Shown piece after piece: positions 1 to 8,932 of a stretch of DNA of 64,000 nucleotides. The notes beneath the pieces are model-generated. The model saw nothing but the letters and a program-made list of their open reading frames with translations. It did no database searches and had not been told where the DNA came from. A program made the translations under genes and the position numbers. The stretch lies in the NCBI GenBank assembly GCA_947493285.1, contig CANLQH010000004.1, positions 62,001 through 126,000 of the forward strand, in the 5' to 3' direction. How positions within the stretch are numbered: the stretch's first letter is position 1; each line of letters starts with the position of its first letter. Source of the DNA: an uncultured Tenacibaculum sp. (lineage in GTDB: Bacteria; Bacteroidota; Bacteroidia; Flavobacteriales; Flavobacteriaceae).

Positions 1-392
1 TTTTTGGAGTAACTAATTGGATACGTACTTTAAAAAGTATTCCTTCATATTGGGAATCTTTTAGAGAAGCTTTATACAAAGAATTAGGAGATCCACATTC
101 GGCAGACTCTGTTCGTTTAAAGAGAATCTCACCTTTATTTCACACAGATAAAGTAACCAAGCCGTTAATGGTACTACAAGGTGCAAAAGACCCTAGAGTT
201 TTACAAGTAGAATCTGATGAAATAGTTGCTGGAGTTAAGAAAAATGGTGTTCCTGTTGAATATGTTCTTTTCGAAGATGAAGGACATGGTTTTGTAAAAA
301 AGAAAAACCAAATCGAATCGAATAGTCGAATTTTAAAGTTCTTAGATAAATATCTTAAAAAAGAAGAACCTTTACAAAACAATGAATTATAA
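1..392 (+). CDS. S9 family prolyl oligopeptidase-like peptidase, C-terminal part
   Basis: The reading frame is open from the first bases of the window (frame starting at base 3) and stops at 390-392, so only about 129 C-terminal residues are seen; the start lies outside. The visible part is the end of an alpha/beta-hydrolase peptidase domain. GAKDPRV carries the likely catalytic Asp, and the EGHGF motif about 40 residues later carries the likely catalytic His; the Ser would be upstream. Family S9 enzymes of Bacteroidota cleave peptides after Pro or other residues, usually in the periplasm. Which S9 subfamily this is cannot be told from the fragment. A strong hairpin terminator follows directly. 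Confidence 0.85.
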   Translation, partial: FGVTNWIRTLKSIPSYWESFREALYKELGDPHSADSVRLKRISPLFHTDKVTKPLMVLQGAKDPRVLQVESDEIVAGVKKNGVPVEYVLFEDEGHGFVKKKNQIESNSRILKFLDKYLKKEEPLQNNEL

Positions 393-412
393 TTATTAAA
401 AATAGTTTAGTT

Positions 413-445
413 AAAACCCCTTTGTGTTTTCCACAAAGGGGTTTT
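413..445. terminator. Bidirectional intrinsic terminator
   Basis: A perfect 14-bp stem (413-426 with 432-445) has a 5-nt loop and A/T runs on both flanks. It lies between the end of the S9 peptidase on the plus strand and the end of the DUF3667 gene on the minus strand, so it can serve both convergent genes. Confidence 0.85.
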
Positions 446-451
446 AATTTT

Positions 452-1156
452 TTAAGTAAATAAAAGGTAATAAAAAAATATAGCTAATAAATAAACCTGC
501 GTAACAATCATAAAAATGAATGCCAAGAATATTTGGACACCAATAGCTGTTATCCATTTAATTTGATAAATATGCTTCATCAAATATACAATTAGCATAA
601 AAGTGATTATCATTAAAAACAACATAAAACCTCCTGAAAAATTAAAAAGCAATGTTATTAATACCAATAGTAAACTTGTCCAATTTGCAGTTCCAAATAA
701 ATAACAATGTATTGCTAAATTCTCTGCATAATTATATTTTTTTTTTAAAAAAAAATAAGTCACTAACCCTACAACAGGTACAGCAAAAAGATAAATTATA
801 TTCATCGAAGACATATAAAACTCTTGAGCTAATAAGAATTTTTCGAAAAGTTCAGCATCAAACATTTTTTCAAGTCCTTCAAACATCTTTTTATTCCCTT
901 TATTAGCATTAGTCATAAAGTCTTTAAATCCTTTATGATAATTAACAAACAAGGTATAAACTGCTACACTAAATAATAAATATTTTAATGGATTAGTTAA
1001 ATATTTTCTATCTTTTGAAGTGTAAATTTTTATTGCTTGAAACGGTTTCTTAAATAATGTAATATAGGTAAACGGAATTCCTTTCTCTAAATTTAAAAAA
1101 GCAAATAATTCAGTTTTTAACTCAGCAATTGATAAATTTTCAATCTCTTCTTCCAT
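452..1156 (-). CDS. DUF3667-type integral membrane protein
   Basis: This 234-residue protein begins with a soluble segment of about 50 residues. It includes TLFKKPFQAIKIY and a YLTNPLKYLL motif, the arrangement seen in DUF3667 proteins, where a short N-terminal part is followed by several helices. Hydrophobic segments lie at about 56-76, 115-137, 155-185 and 195-232. The function of the family is unknown. The usual N-terminal zinc-ribbon cysteines of some DUF3667 members are absent here. It stands alone, converging on the S9 peptidase and divergent from the DUF2490 gene, with about 100 bp between the two starts that must hold both promoters. Confidence 0.75.
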   Translation of the reverse strand: MEEEIENLSIAELKTELFAFLNLEKGIPFTYITLFKKPFQAIKIYTSKDRKYLTNPLKYLLFSVAVYTLFVNYHKGFKDFMTNANKGNKKMFEGLEKMFDAELFEKFLLAQEFYMSSMNIIYLFAVPVVGLVTYFFLKKKYNYAENLAIHCYLFGTANWTSLLLVLITLLFNFSGGFMLFLMIITFMLIVYLMKHIYQIKWITAIGVQIFLAFIFMIVTQVYLLAIFFYYLLFT

Positions 1157-1259
1157 AGTTTTTTCATAAAATAGATGTAGGTAAATGTACTATTTTTCAT
1201 ATAAGTTTTAAAAAAATCTTCTTTTCCTTATTTTTGCTCTCTTAATACAATATCTAAAA

Positions 1260-1922
1260 ATGAAAAAGACAATAACCTTTTTATTATTCTTATTAACCAT
1301 TAGTAATTATGCTCAATCAAATCCAGAAAAAGAATTTGGAGCTTGGTATATGTATAATGGCTCACATAAAGTCGCAGATAAATTCAGCTTAAAAACTATG
1401 GCACATTTCCGTTTTTTTGAAATTGGTGATGACATGCAACAATTTATTGGTCGATTAGGTGGTAACTATCAATTTAATAAAACTGTTAGTGCTACTATTG
1501 GGTATGCTTATTTAAGCACCGACCGAACATTTGATGTTTCGAAAGGTGATTTTAGCGATCATCGTATTTACGAAGATTTAAATGTAAAACATAAATTATC
1601 AGATTTAAGTATTGCTCACCGTTTAAGAGCTGAGCAACGTTTTTTTGAATCAAGAACTGGTCATTTTATTCGATATCAATTAGGTTTAAGTTATCCATTA
1701 TCTAAAAAATGGTCAACTTATTTATATGACGAAATTTTCTTTGATTTTGACGGACAATCATACAATCAAAATTGGTTTGGAACTGGTTTAAAATATAAAC
1801 TTTCTGATGTTGTAAAATTACAAGTTGGTTACATGAATATTTCAAATGACGCTAGTAGAAGCTTTGACAGAATTCAATTAGGAATTACTATAAGTACTGA
1901 CCACAGAAAAAAGACTAAGTAA
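1260..1922 (+). CDS. DUF2490 family outer-membrane beta-barrel-like protein
   Basis: This 220-residue protein has a clear signal peptide (MKKTITFLLFLLTISNYAQ, cleavage after AQ). The mature part is made of alternating amphipathic strands with many aromatic residues at strand ends, and it closes with a long hydrophobic/polar alternating strand before a short basic tail. KxxLKTMAHFRFFEIGDD, the repeated RAEQRFFE pattern and KWSTYLYDEIFF fit DUF2490, a family of small predicted outer-membrane barrels of unknown role. The start is the only ATG before the signal peptide. The DUF819 gene follows 32 bp downstream and may be co-transcribed. Confidence 0.8.
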   Translation: MKKTITFLLFLLTISNYAQSNPEKEFGAWYMYNGSHKVADKFSLKTMAHFRFFEIGDDMQQFIGRLGGNYQFNKTVSATIGYAYLSTDRTFDVSKGDFSDHRIYEDLNVKHKLSDLSIAHRLRAEQRFFESRTGHFIRYQLGLSYPLSKKWSTYLYDEIFFDFDGQSYNQNWFGTGLKYKLSDVVKLQVGYMNISNDASRSFDRIQLGITISTDHRKKTK

Positions 1923-1954
1923 TTTTCATACTTTAGCAAAAAACTAACATAAAA

Positions 1955-3262
1955 ATGACTGCACCTACTTTTACAAACGATGCTATTGTATTCGGAATCT
2001 TAATGATATCGTTAGGGTTTGTATTTTATACTGAATCTAAAACTTCAGGTTTCTGGCATAAATTCTATAAAATAGTGCCAGGGTTATTCATGGCTTATTT
2101 TATTCCTGCAATATTCACTACTCTTGGAGTTATTGCTCCTGAATGGGAAACGGTTAGTACAGCTGGCGAAGCTGTAAAAGGAAAATCTCAATTGTACTAT
2201 GTAGCAAGTAGATTTTTATTGCCTGCTGCTTTGGTTTTAATGACCTTGAGCATCGATTTAAAAGCAATTTTTAATCTAGGTTCTAAAGCATTAATTATGT
2301 TTTTTACTGGAACTGTAGGTATTATTATTGGTGGTCCTTTAGCAATTTTATTAATTTCAATATTTTCTCCAGATACAGTTGGTGGCGCTGGATTTGATGC
2401 TGTATGGAGAGGTTTATCAACTCTAGCTGGAAGCTGGATTGGTGGAGGTGCTAACCAAACCGCTATGCTAGAAATTTACCAATACAATCCTGCTAAATAC
2501 GGAGGAATGGTGTTTGTTGATATTGTCGTTGCTAATATTTGGATGGCTATTTTGTTAATAGGAATTGGTAGAAAAGATAAAATTAATAAATGGTTAAAAG
2601 CAGATACTTCTGCTATAGAAGAATTAAAAGAAAAAGTTTCTAGCTTTACACAAAGTGTAAAAAGAAACCCTTCGTTAACCGATTTAATGATTATGCTTGC
2701 CATAGCATTCGGAACAGTTGGTTTTGGTCATTTCGCTGCTTCTTACTTAAGCGGTTTATTTAGCAATTTAGTTGCTGGAATTGAATCTGAAACCTGGAAA
2801 AATGTTTTCACATTTTTAGGCTCTAGTTTCTTTTGGTTAATTAGTATCTCAACAATTATTGCAATTATTTTATCATTTACAAAAGCTAAAAACTACGAAG
2901 GCGCAGGTGCTAGTAAATTAGGTAGTGTATTTATTTACATCTTAGTTGCTACTATTGGTATGAAAATGGACTTAGCTATGATTTTTGATAACTTAGGCTT
3001 AATCGCAATTGGTTTAGTTTGGATGAGTATTCACGCTGGGTTATTAATATTAGTTGCTAAACTAATTAGAGCTCCTTATTTCTTTTTAGCCGTAGGTAGT
3101 CAAGCAAACGTTGGTGGTGCTGCTTCTGCTCCTATTGTAGCTTCAGCATTTCACCCATCTTTAGCAACTGTTGGTGTTTTATTAGCTGTATTTGGTTATG
3201 CTATTGGAACAGTTGGAGCTATTTTGTGTACAATTTTAATGGAAATAGCCTCTAAAGTTTAG
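1955..3262 (+). CDS. DUF819 family membrane protein (putative transporter)
   Basis: This 435-residue polytopic protein has about ten hydrophobic helices. Glycine-rich motifs GSWIGGGANQTAM (about 155-168) and AVGSQANVGGAASAPIVASAF (about 375-395, shown in part) are characteristic of DUF819 (YjcL-like) proteins. They occupy mirrored positions in the two halves, which suggests an inverted-repeat transporter fold. A loop with charged residues near 210-235 separates the halves. Substrate and direction are unknown. The following lipoprotein gene begins 39 bp after the stop, so the two may form an operon. Confidence 0.85.
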   Translation: MTAPTFTNDAIVFGILMISLGFVFYTESKTSGFWHKFYKIVPGLFMAYFIPAIFTTLGVIAPEWETVSTAGEAVKGKSQLYYVASRFLLPAALVLMTLSIDLKAIFNLGSKALIMFFTGTVGIIIGGPLAILLISIFSPDTVGGAGFDAVWRGLSTLAGSWIGGGANQTAMLEIYQYNPAKYGGMVFVDIVVANIWMAILLIGIGRKDKINKWLKADTSAIEELKEKVSSFTQSVKRNPSLTDLMIMLAIAFGTVGFGHFAASYLSGLFSNLVAGIESETWKNVFTFLGSSFFWLISISTIIAIILSFTKAKNYEGAGASKLGSVFIYILVATIGMKMDLAMIFDNLGLIAIGLVWMSIHAGLLILVAKLIRAPYFFLAVGSQANVGGAASAPIVASAFHPSLATVGVLLAVFGYAIGTVGAILCTILMEIASKV

Positions 3263-3301
3263 TAGTTTTCTGCATATTTGCAATTTAAAATTTTATTTCA
3301 G

Positions 3302-4006
3302 ATGAAAAAACTTTTAGCCATTTTCGTATTGGCAATTATAGCTATTGCATGTTCTTCTAAAAAAGAAGGAAACATGATTGTTAAAGGTCAAATTAAAGGA
3401 TTAAAAAAAGGTACGCTTTATCTTCAAAAAATGAATGATACAGTTTTAGTGTCTGTAGATTCTATGGCTTTATTAGGTAGCGATAAGTTTACATTAACAG
3501 ATAATGTAGATACTCCTGTTATGTATTACTTGACTTTTGATGGTAATACTAAAGACAAACACTTAATGTTTTTTGGAGAAAAAGGAGAAATTACCATTAA
3601 TGATGATGTTGAAAACTTTGGATTTAATCCAGAAATAAAAGGATCTAAAAACCAAGAAGTAATGGATAAGTTCCGTGAAATTGATGCTAGGTTTAGAGAT
3701 CAACGTTTAGATTTTATTAAAAAAGACCTTGAAGCGCGTCAAAGTGGTGATGAAGAATTAGTAAAACAATTAGAAGCTGATTATAAAAAAATGATGCGTC
3801 GTCGTTTCTTATTCTCAACAAACTATGCTATTGCTAATGCTAATAGCGAAGCGGCTCCTTACATTGCTTTATCAGAATTATTCGATGCTAGTATTCAATT
3901 ATTAGACACTATTAATAATAGTTTAACTGATAAAGTTAAAGCTTCAGATTACGGTAAACGTTTACAGAAATTTGTAAGTAATATTAAGGCTAAAGAAGCT
4001 AAGTAA
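3302..4006 (+). CDS. DUF4369 domain lipoprotein
   Basis: A start at 3302 is chosen because it gives a classic lipoprotein signal, MKKLLAIFVLAIIAIACSS, with the lipobox cysteine at residue 18. An upstream in-frame ATG at 3278 would only add eight residues in front of the signal. The 234-residue product has an N-terminal beta domain with VKGQIKGLKKGTLYLQ near residues 30-45, the pattern of DUF4369. This domain is often found in front of thioredoxin-like domains in Bacteroidota. Here the C-terminal half is instead helical and charged (about 125-180), with no CxxC. It is probably anchored in the outer or inner membrane. The role is unknown. Confidence 0.8.
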   Translation: MKKLLAIFVLAIIAIACSSKKEGNMIVKGQIKGLKKGTLYLQKMNDTVLVSVDSMALLGSDKFTLTDNVDTPVMYYLTFDGNTKDKHLMFFGEKGEITINDDVENFGFNPEIKGSKNQEVMDKFREIDARFRDQRLDFIKKDLEARQSGDEELVKQLEADYKKMMRRRFLFSTNYAIANANSEAAPYIALSELFDASIQLLDTINNSLTDKVKASDYGKRLQKFVSNIKAKEAK

Positions 4007-4021
4007 TTTTACTTTTCATAT

Positions 4022-4062
4022 AAAACAAAAACTCGATACAAATTGTATCGAGTTTTTGTTTT
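4022..4062. terminator. Bidirectional intrinsic terminator
   Basis: A perfect 19-bp stem (4022-4040 with 4044-4062) has a 3-nt loop and A/T-rich outer ends. It lies between the convergent DUF4369 gene and the universal stress protein gene. Confidence 0.85.
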
Positions 4063-4080
4063 ATAATATAATTATTGATA

Positions 4081-4914
4081 TTAAATTTTAAATGAAAGTA
4101 CCGGTAACTTACTGTGATTGGCAATATCTTCTGAAATACTTCCTTCAAAAAAATGAGAAATTCCTTTTCTACCATGGGTAGCTACAGCTAAAATATCCGA
4201 CTCGCTTTTGTTGGTATAATATAGTACTCCTTTTTCTACTGAATAATCAGAAATCACTTTTACTTTAGAAACTTCATTTATATCTTCATTAGTTTTATTA
4301 AAAAACTGAATCATCTTTTCTTCAATCTCTTTTGTACTTTTAAACTTTGTGTTTGGTGTACTAACATACACTAACTGTAAGCTGCAATTCAGTTTTTCGA
4401 AAAAAGTTTTCGCTTCTAAATAAGGACTAACATCATCATCAGAAAAATCACATGCGAAAACTGCTTTCTCTAATTTACTAACTATCGGAGTGTCTTTTAC
4501 CACTAATACAGGTACATGAGCGTAACGAATTACCTTTTCGGTATTAGAACCAATAAACATTTCTTTTAGTCCACTAGTTCCTTTAGAACCCATAACTATT
4601 AAGTCGGCATTCTCTTCTCTCGCTAGTTCATCTAATTCACTAAAAATTTTAAAGTGCTTTATAATTGGTTTTACCTTTACTTCTGACAAATAATCTTTCT
4701 GTAAAAATTTATTGAACCTCTTTTCAGCTAGCTTTAAATAGAACACTGTTTCTTGCTGAGCATAACTTTCTGATTGACTTATAATAGCATTCGAAAGTTC
4801 TAGCATATGAACAACTAAAACCTCTGCATCAGATTGTTTTGCTAAAAAAGCAGCGGTTTGTAAAGCGTTTTCTGAATATATTGAAAAGTCGACTGGTACA
4901 ATTATTTTTTTCAT
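4081..4914 (-). CDS. Universal stress protein, two-domain
   Basis: The 277-residue protein contains two tandem UspA domains. Domain 1 (about 1-145) begins KKIIVPVDFSIYSENALQTA and ends with the nucleotide-binding style motif GSKGTSGLKEMFIGSNTEKV. Domain 2 (about 147-277) begins AVFACDFSDDDV and ends with ATHGRKGISHFFEGSISEDI. Such proteins bind ATP or other nucleotides and support survival under energy or oxygen limitation; the exact ligand is not predictable. The gene is monocistronic on the minus strand. Its promoter region holds an ATGAT-N4-ATCAT palindrome placed like an activator site, which ties it to the oxidase genes next door. Confidence 0.92.
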   Translation of the reverse strand: MKKIIVPVDFSIYSENALQTAAFLAKQSDAEVLVVHMLELSNAIISQSESYAQQETVFYLKLAEKRFNKFLQKDYLSEVKVKPIIKHFKIFSELDELAREENADLIVMGSKGTSGLKEMFIGSNTEKVIRYAHVPVLVVKDTPIVSKLEKAVFACDFSDDDVSPYLEAKTFFEKLNCSLQLVYVSTPNTKFKSTKEIEEKMIQFFNKTNEDINEVSKVKVISDYSVEKGVLYYTNKSESDILAVATHGRKGISHFFEGSISEDIANHSKLPVLSFKI

Positions 4915-4946
4915 AATAGGGTAATTTATTGATTTAACTTCTAGTA

Positions 4947-4990
4947 TAAAGTTACTTTACATTCTTAAAAAATAGTATGATTTATATCAT
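4947..4990 (-). promoter_or_regulatory. usp promoter with Fnr-type palindrome
   Basis: The palindrome ATGATTTATATCAT occupies 4977-4990. A near-consensus Bacteroidota -7 box, TAACTTTA, occupies 4947-4954 on the minus strand. Centre-to-centre distance is 33 bp, which puts the palindrome at about -41.5, the class II activator position. The box lies about 33 bp upstream of the universal stress protein start codon. Confidence 0.6.
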
Positions 4991-5001
4991 GTAAAAAAGG
5001 A

Positions 5002-5700
5002 TCAATGACATCCTTCTACTGAAGTTGCTAAATCTGAAACTGGTACTGGAGATACATAAGGGATTCCTAATCCCAAACCACGAAGCACAAATAAAATGCC
5101 GATAAAAACTACTACAAAAGGTATTACTTGTTGAATCCTTTTTCTTACCAATCCGTTAGCGAAATTACCAACATACACTACAGTTGTCATTAATGGTATA
5201 GTTCCTAATCCAAAGATGAACATATATAAACTTCCCGAGAGCGCATTCGATGTTGCTAAAGCCCCGAAAACTGCCATATAAACCAACCCACAAGGAAGAA
5301 ATCCGTTTAAAAACCCGATGGTAAAAAAAGTATCATTTCCTCTCTTTTTTAATTCTTTTCCTAAAGCCGATTTTACTTTCATCACCAATCTATTAATCGA
5401 TTTTGAAAAATTGTATTTCTGAAAAGTTTTAGGTAAAAGAATAACCAAAATCATTAAAATACCAACTATAATAGAGAGTTGTTGTTGAAATCCGAAGAAA
5501 TAAAATCCTTTTCCTAGGAGCCCGAATAACAATCCTATTAAGCTATACGTAAATAAGCGACCTAAATGATAGCTTACTATTTGTAAAACTTGTTTTGCTT
5601 TATTAGTTCTATCTACCGGTAACATAAAAGCTATCGGTCCGCACATACCTATGCAATGAAAACTTCCTAATAAACCAAATATGAGCGCTGAAATAAACAT
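5002..5700 (-). CDS. TauE/SafE family (DsbD_2-like) membrane protein of the cbb3 operon
   Basis: This 232-residue protein has six predicted helices. The conserved N-terminal motif SFHCIGMCGPIAFML (residues about 12-26) and a matching GFLPCGLVYMAVFGA motif in the second half fit the DsbD_2/UreH-like branch annotated as sulfite exporter TauE/SafE. The protein ends in a Cys-His pair. In flavobacterial cbb3 gene clusters this gene follows fixH, and a role in copper handling for oxidase assembly is usually inferred. Its start codon overlaps the stop of fixH by one base, so it is the last gene of the ccoS operon. Confidence 0.8.
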   Translation of the reverse strand: MFISALIFGLLGSFHCIGMCGPIAFMLPVDRTNKAKQVLQIVSYHLGRLFTYSLIGLLFGLLGKGFYFFGFQQQLSIIVGILMILVILLPKTFQKYNFSKSINRLVMKVKSALGKELKKRGNDTFFTIGFLNGFLPCGLVYMAVFGALATSNALSGSLYMFIFGLGTIPLMTTVVYVGNFANGLVRKRIQQVIPFVVVFIGILFVLRGLGLGIPYVSPVPVSDLATSVEGCH

Positions 5701-6146
5701 TAGTAAATCAACTCTTTCTGATAAAAATAAGCTGTATTATTGTAGTTCCAAGAAACACTAATGTTCCAACGACCACCCAATAAACGTTTCTCAGGCACGA
5801 GCAAATATGTTTTAGACAATGAAATTGGAATTTCAAAATCTAATTGCTTATTAGATGGTCTGTATAGGAACACTTTTCCTGAAATTTTTTTATAATCAAA
5901 ATCTTTTGGAAAATTTACAATCAGTCCCCCAATTGATTGTTCTATTGATATGTTTTCTTTTAATACTTTTGCGTTTTTAGTTGCATCTATTGTTTGCTGA
6001 TATTCTAGTTCTTTCTGATAATACTTATCAGAGACTAAATCGTGATTATAACTCTTACCTGTACTCATCGATATAACGAAATACATGATAAAACTTATAA
6101 ACCCAATAATTGCAATTACTATACCCGTGCCCCAGTTTAGTTTCAT
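5700..6146 (-). CDS. FixH family protein
   Basis: This 148-residue protein has one N-terminal transmembrane helix (about 7-28), followed by YYQKELEYQQTIDATKNAK and a beta-rich periplasmic domain. That is the layout of FixH/CcoH, a small protein needed for cbb3-type oxidase assembly or stability. The motif KFD/SDKYYQKELEYQ is typical of the family. The gene sits between ccoG and the TauE/SafE gene with a one-base overlap at its end and 15 bp before it, supporting translation from one transcript. Confidence 0.82.
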   Translation of the reverse strand: MKLNWGTGIVIAIIGFISFIMYFVISMSTGKSYNHDLVSDKYYQKELEYQQTIDATKNAKVLKENISIEQSIGGLIVNFPKDFDYKKISGKVFLYRPSNKQLDFEIPISLSKTYLLVPEKRLLGGRWNISVSWNYNNTAYFYQKELIY

Positions 6147-6161
6147 TTTTATTGTTTTAAA

Positions 6162-7589
6162 TTATCTATAACTTCTTGGTCCTAAAAAATTAGTTTTAGT
6201 AGTTTCTATTAATTTATCACCGCTATAAACTCCTATTTTTAAGTCTATTTTTTCTTTTTTCATTTCAGATTGATGTACCTCTATAAATAAGGTTCCTTCT
6301 GCCAATCCTTGTTTTGGTATTTCAAAATTTTGATGCGTTACCGTTTCTATTTTTCCTTTATGAGAGACCAACTTAAAACTAACATCATCAAATTGTCTCG
6401 TTGTTTTATTGATTACTTTGTAGGTATAAATATTACTAATAATTCCGTTTTCTTTATGCTGATATAATTGCCCTGGTAATCTTAAAATAGTAGCTTCAAC
6501 ATCATTTCTCAAAAACAACATTCCGATTAACACCGCTATTAAAATTCCTAACACAGCAGAGTATCCTTTCATTCTTGCTGAAAACTGAAAAGGTGCTTTC
6601 TTTACAATGTTCTCTTCACTAGCATAACGAATTAATCCTTTTGGTAATCCAACCTTTTCCATCATATGATCACACTCATCGATACAAGCAGTACAGTTTA
6701 CACATTCTAACTGCGTACCGTTACGAATATCAATTCCGGTAGGACATACATTTACACACTGAAAACAATCGATACAATCTCCTTTTCCAGTAGTTGCTCT
6801 GTCTTCTTTTTTATTGAACTTTGCTCTACCTTTTTCTCCTTCTCCACGAACATGATCGTACGCAACATTAATGGTTTTATTATCAAGCAGAACCCCTTGT
6901 AATCTACCATACGGACAAGCGATAATACATACTTGCTCTCTAAACCACGCGAAAATAAAATAGAAAACTCCTGTAAAAATTAATAGGGAAATTAATGTAT
7001 TTAAATTATCAAACGGATTCCCTGTTACATATTCAATTACTGTATCTCCACCTATTAAATAGGCTAAAAACACATTTGCAATTAGGAACGAAATAATAAA
7101 AAAGATAAACCATTTTAATAATCTCTTTTTTATTTTCTCTGCATTCCACTTTTGTTTTTCTAAACGAATTTGCTTACCTCTATCTCCATCAATCCAATAT
7201 TCTATTTTTCTAAAAACCATTTCTAGAAATATCGTTTGCGGACAAATCCATCCACAAAAAATACGCCCAAAAACAACGGTAAAAAGAATAATAAATACAA
7301 CTCCAACAATCATTGAAACCACTAACAAATGAAAGTCTTGTGGCCAAAAAGGGAATCCGAAAATATTAAACTTACGTTCTAAAACATTAAACAATAAAAA
7401 CTGATTTCCATTGATTTTAATAAATGGAGCTGATAATAAAAATGCTAATAAAAAATAGCTTACGTAGCTTCTATATTTATAGAATCGTCCGCTTGGTTTT
7501 TTAGGATACACCCAAGCACGTTTACCTTCTTTTGTAACAGTACCAATACTATCTCTAAATTGTTCGTTCTCGGGTGTCTCCATAATCAA
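6162..7589 (-). CDS. ccoG: Cytochrome c oxidase accessory protein CcoG
   Basis: This 475-residue protein has five or six transmembrane helices and a polyferredoxin-like region. The motif GRIFCGWICPQT lies near residues 109-120. Two [4Fe-4S] cluster motifs lie near 270-305, CIDCFQCVNVCPTG and CVNCTACIDECD. A C-terminal periplasmic Ig-like domain (about 370-475) completes the CcoG (FixG/RdxA) architecture. CcoG is a membrane copper/iron redox protein that supplies reduced copper for cbb3 oxidase assembly. A second ATG two codons inside could also serve as start. It lies 28 bp after ccoP. Confidence 0.95.
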   Translation of the reverse strand: MIMETPENEQFRDSIGTVTKEGKRAWVYPKKPSGRFYKYRSYVSYFLLAFLLSAPFIKINGNQFLLFNVLERKFNIFGFPFWPQDFHLLVVSMIVGVVFIILFTVVFGRIFCGWICPQTIFLEMVFRKIEYWIDGDRGKQIRLEKQKWNAEKIKKRLLKWFIFFIISFLIANVFLAYLIGGDTVIEYVTGNPFDNLNTLISLLIFTGVFYFIFAWFREQVCIIACPYGRLQGVLLDNKTINVAYDHVRGEGEKGRAKFNKKEDRATTGKGDCIDCFQCVNVCPTGIDIRNGTQLECVNCTACIDECDHMMEKVGLPKGLIRYASEENIVKKAPFQFSARMKGYSAVLGILIAVLIGMLFLRNDVEATILRLPGQLYQHKENGIISNIYTYKVINKTTRQFDDVSFKLVSHKGKIETVTHQNFEIPKQGLAEGTLFIEVHQSEMKKEKIDLKIGVYSGDKLIETTKTNFLGPRSYR

Positions 7590-7617
7590 CTATTAAAAAC
7601 CAAACCAATGTTCAATA

Positions 7618-8748
7618 TTATTGAACACTATCTTTTACTTGTTCTATAACTTCTTCTTTTACCTCTTGAGTTTCGTCTTTATACAACTCTCCTTGTGGTG
7701 GTTTTGGCTTTGCAGGTGTAGTACCTTGCATACCAATAATATAACTTGCCACTTTTTGAATGTCTTTTGGCTTTAAAGTTTTACCCCAAGCTACCATTCC
7801 TTTTCCGTCACGACCACCATTGGTAATTGTTGCGAAAACATTTTTAATACCTCCACCTAAAATCCAATATTCATCGGTTAAGTTAGGTCCGATTCCTCCA
7901 CCACCATCAGCAATATGACAAGCAGCACAATTTAAATTATAAACAGCTTTACCTCTATTTAAATCACTCTCATCAGTTAAAATCGTTACTGTTTCAGCAT
8001 CGATAATTGCTTCTTTTGATGTTGATCTAAAAGCTGCTAATTCTCTCTTAGCTTGGGCTACAGATTGCGCATACTCCATATCTTGATTTGGAGCTCCCAT
8101 CATTTCGTATTTTACTAAATATACTACTGCGAAAATGATGGTTGCATAGAACATATATACCCACCAAGGTGGTAAATTGTTATCTAATTCTTTAATTCCA
8201 TCGTAATTATGATCAAGTACAATTTCTCCTTCTTCTTCAATAGCTTTGGCTTCAGTCCATTTATTGATTAGCTTTTTAGCCCAAGCCCAATGATCTACTT
8301 CTTCAGGATTAATTCCTGCTTTAATCATTTCAGCTTTTTCAATTTTTGCTACTCCTGTTATCGTTAGCATTTCTTTTGCTAATACTACTAAACCAAAAGC
8401 TATCAAGCCAATCCAAATTAATGGGTTTTCTAAAAAGTTAAACGGATTTTCATATGAGCTAATCGCTTTTGCCAATGCTATGGGTGTTAAAAACAAAAAC
8501 AAAAAAGAAATAACTGTTTGTACTCTTGTGTAATTTTTAGGCATTAACTCATTTGCCTTATTTACAACTGTAGCTGCCAAAACTTCTTTTAACAATACTA
8601 CTAAACCAAATCCTATAATTACAAACCACACAATTGGGTTTTCATATAAACTAAATGGATCTTTATATGCCATAAAAGCTTTCGCTAAAATAAATGGCAT
8701 TGAAAAAACAAAAAGAAATGAGACTATAGATTGAATATATTTTTTCAT
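7618..8748 (-). CDS. ccoP: cbb3-type oxidase subunit CcoP, with duplicated N-terminal membrane module
   Basis: In this 376-residue protein one CxxCH heme site, CAACH (about 275-279), lies in a C-terminal cytochrome c domain with MVAWGKTLKPKDIQKVASYI, whose Met is the likely sixth heme ligand. Proteobacterial CcoP has two hemes; a single one is usual in Bacteroidota. The N-terminus is odd: a module of about 70 residues (SFLFVFSMPFILAKA, ENPIVWFVIIGFGLVVLLKE) is repeated almost at once (SFLFLFLTPIALAKA, ENPLIWIGLIAFGLVVLAKE), giving four helices before the usual NLPPWWVYMFYATIIFAVVY helix at about 193-212. The electron donor role in cbb3 oxidase is known for the family. Confidence 0.93.
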   Translation of the reverse strand: MKKYIQSIVSFLFVFSMPFILAKAFMAYKDPFSLYENPIVWFVIIGFGLVVLLKEVLAATVVNKANELMPKNYTRVQTVISFLFLFLTPIALAKAISSYENPFNFLENPLIWIGLIAFGLVVLAKEMLTITGVAKIEKAEMIKAGINPEEVDHWAWAKKLINKWTEAKAIEEEGEIVLDHNYDGIKELDNNLPPWWVYMFYATIIFAVVYLVKYEMMGAPNQDMEYAQSVAQAKRELAAFRSTSKEAIIDAETVTILTDESDLNRGKAVYNLNCAACHIADGGGGIGPNLTDEYWILGGGIKNVFATITNGGRDGKGMVAWGKTLKPKDIQKVASYIIGMQGTTPAKPKPPQGELYKDETQEVKEEVIEQVKDSVQ

Positions 8749-8759
8749 CTTATTTTATT

Positions 8760-8927
8760 TTAATCGTTTAATGGTATATCGCTTACTCTACTGATGTATT
8801 CCTTTTTAGCGGTAAACACCCACCAAAACAGTACTACAAAAAATGTAAAGAAAATAGTTAGTGAAATGATTGGGTATATTTCTATACCTGTAATACTTTC
8901 CATGTGATTTTTTACGAACTTCAACAT
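8760..8927 (-). CDS. ccoQ: Small cbb3 oxidase subunit CcoQ-like
   Basis: This short gene of 55 residues lies between ccoNO and ccoP. It has an N-terminal MLKFVKNHMESITGIEIYP, one transmembrane helix (about 19-38, SLTIFFTFFVVLFWWVF) and a short charged tail with KKEYISRVSDIPL. Position, single helix, aromatic WW end and length match CcoQ (FixQ), the small subunit that stabilises the cbb3 complex. An internal Met at residue 9 could be the true start. Spacing is 5 bp from the ccoNO stop and 11 bp to the ccoP start. Confidence 0.85.
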   Translation of the reverse strand: MLKFVKNHMESITGIEIYPIISLTIFFTFFVVLFWWVFTAKKEYISRVSDIPLND

Positions 8928-8932
8928 AATTT

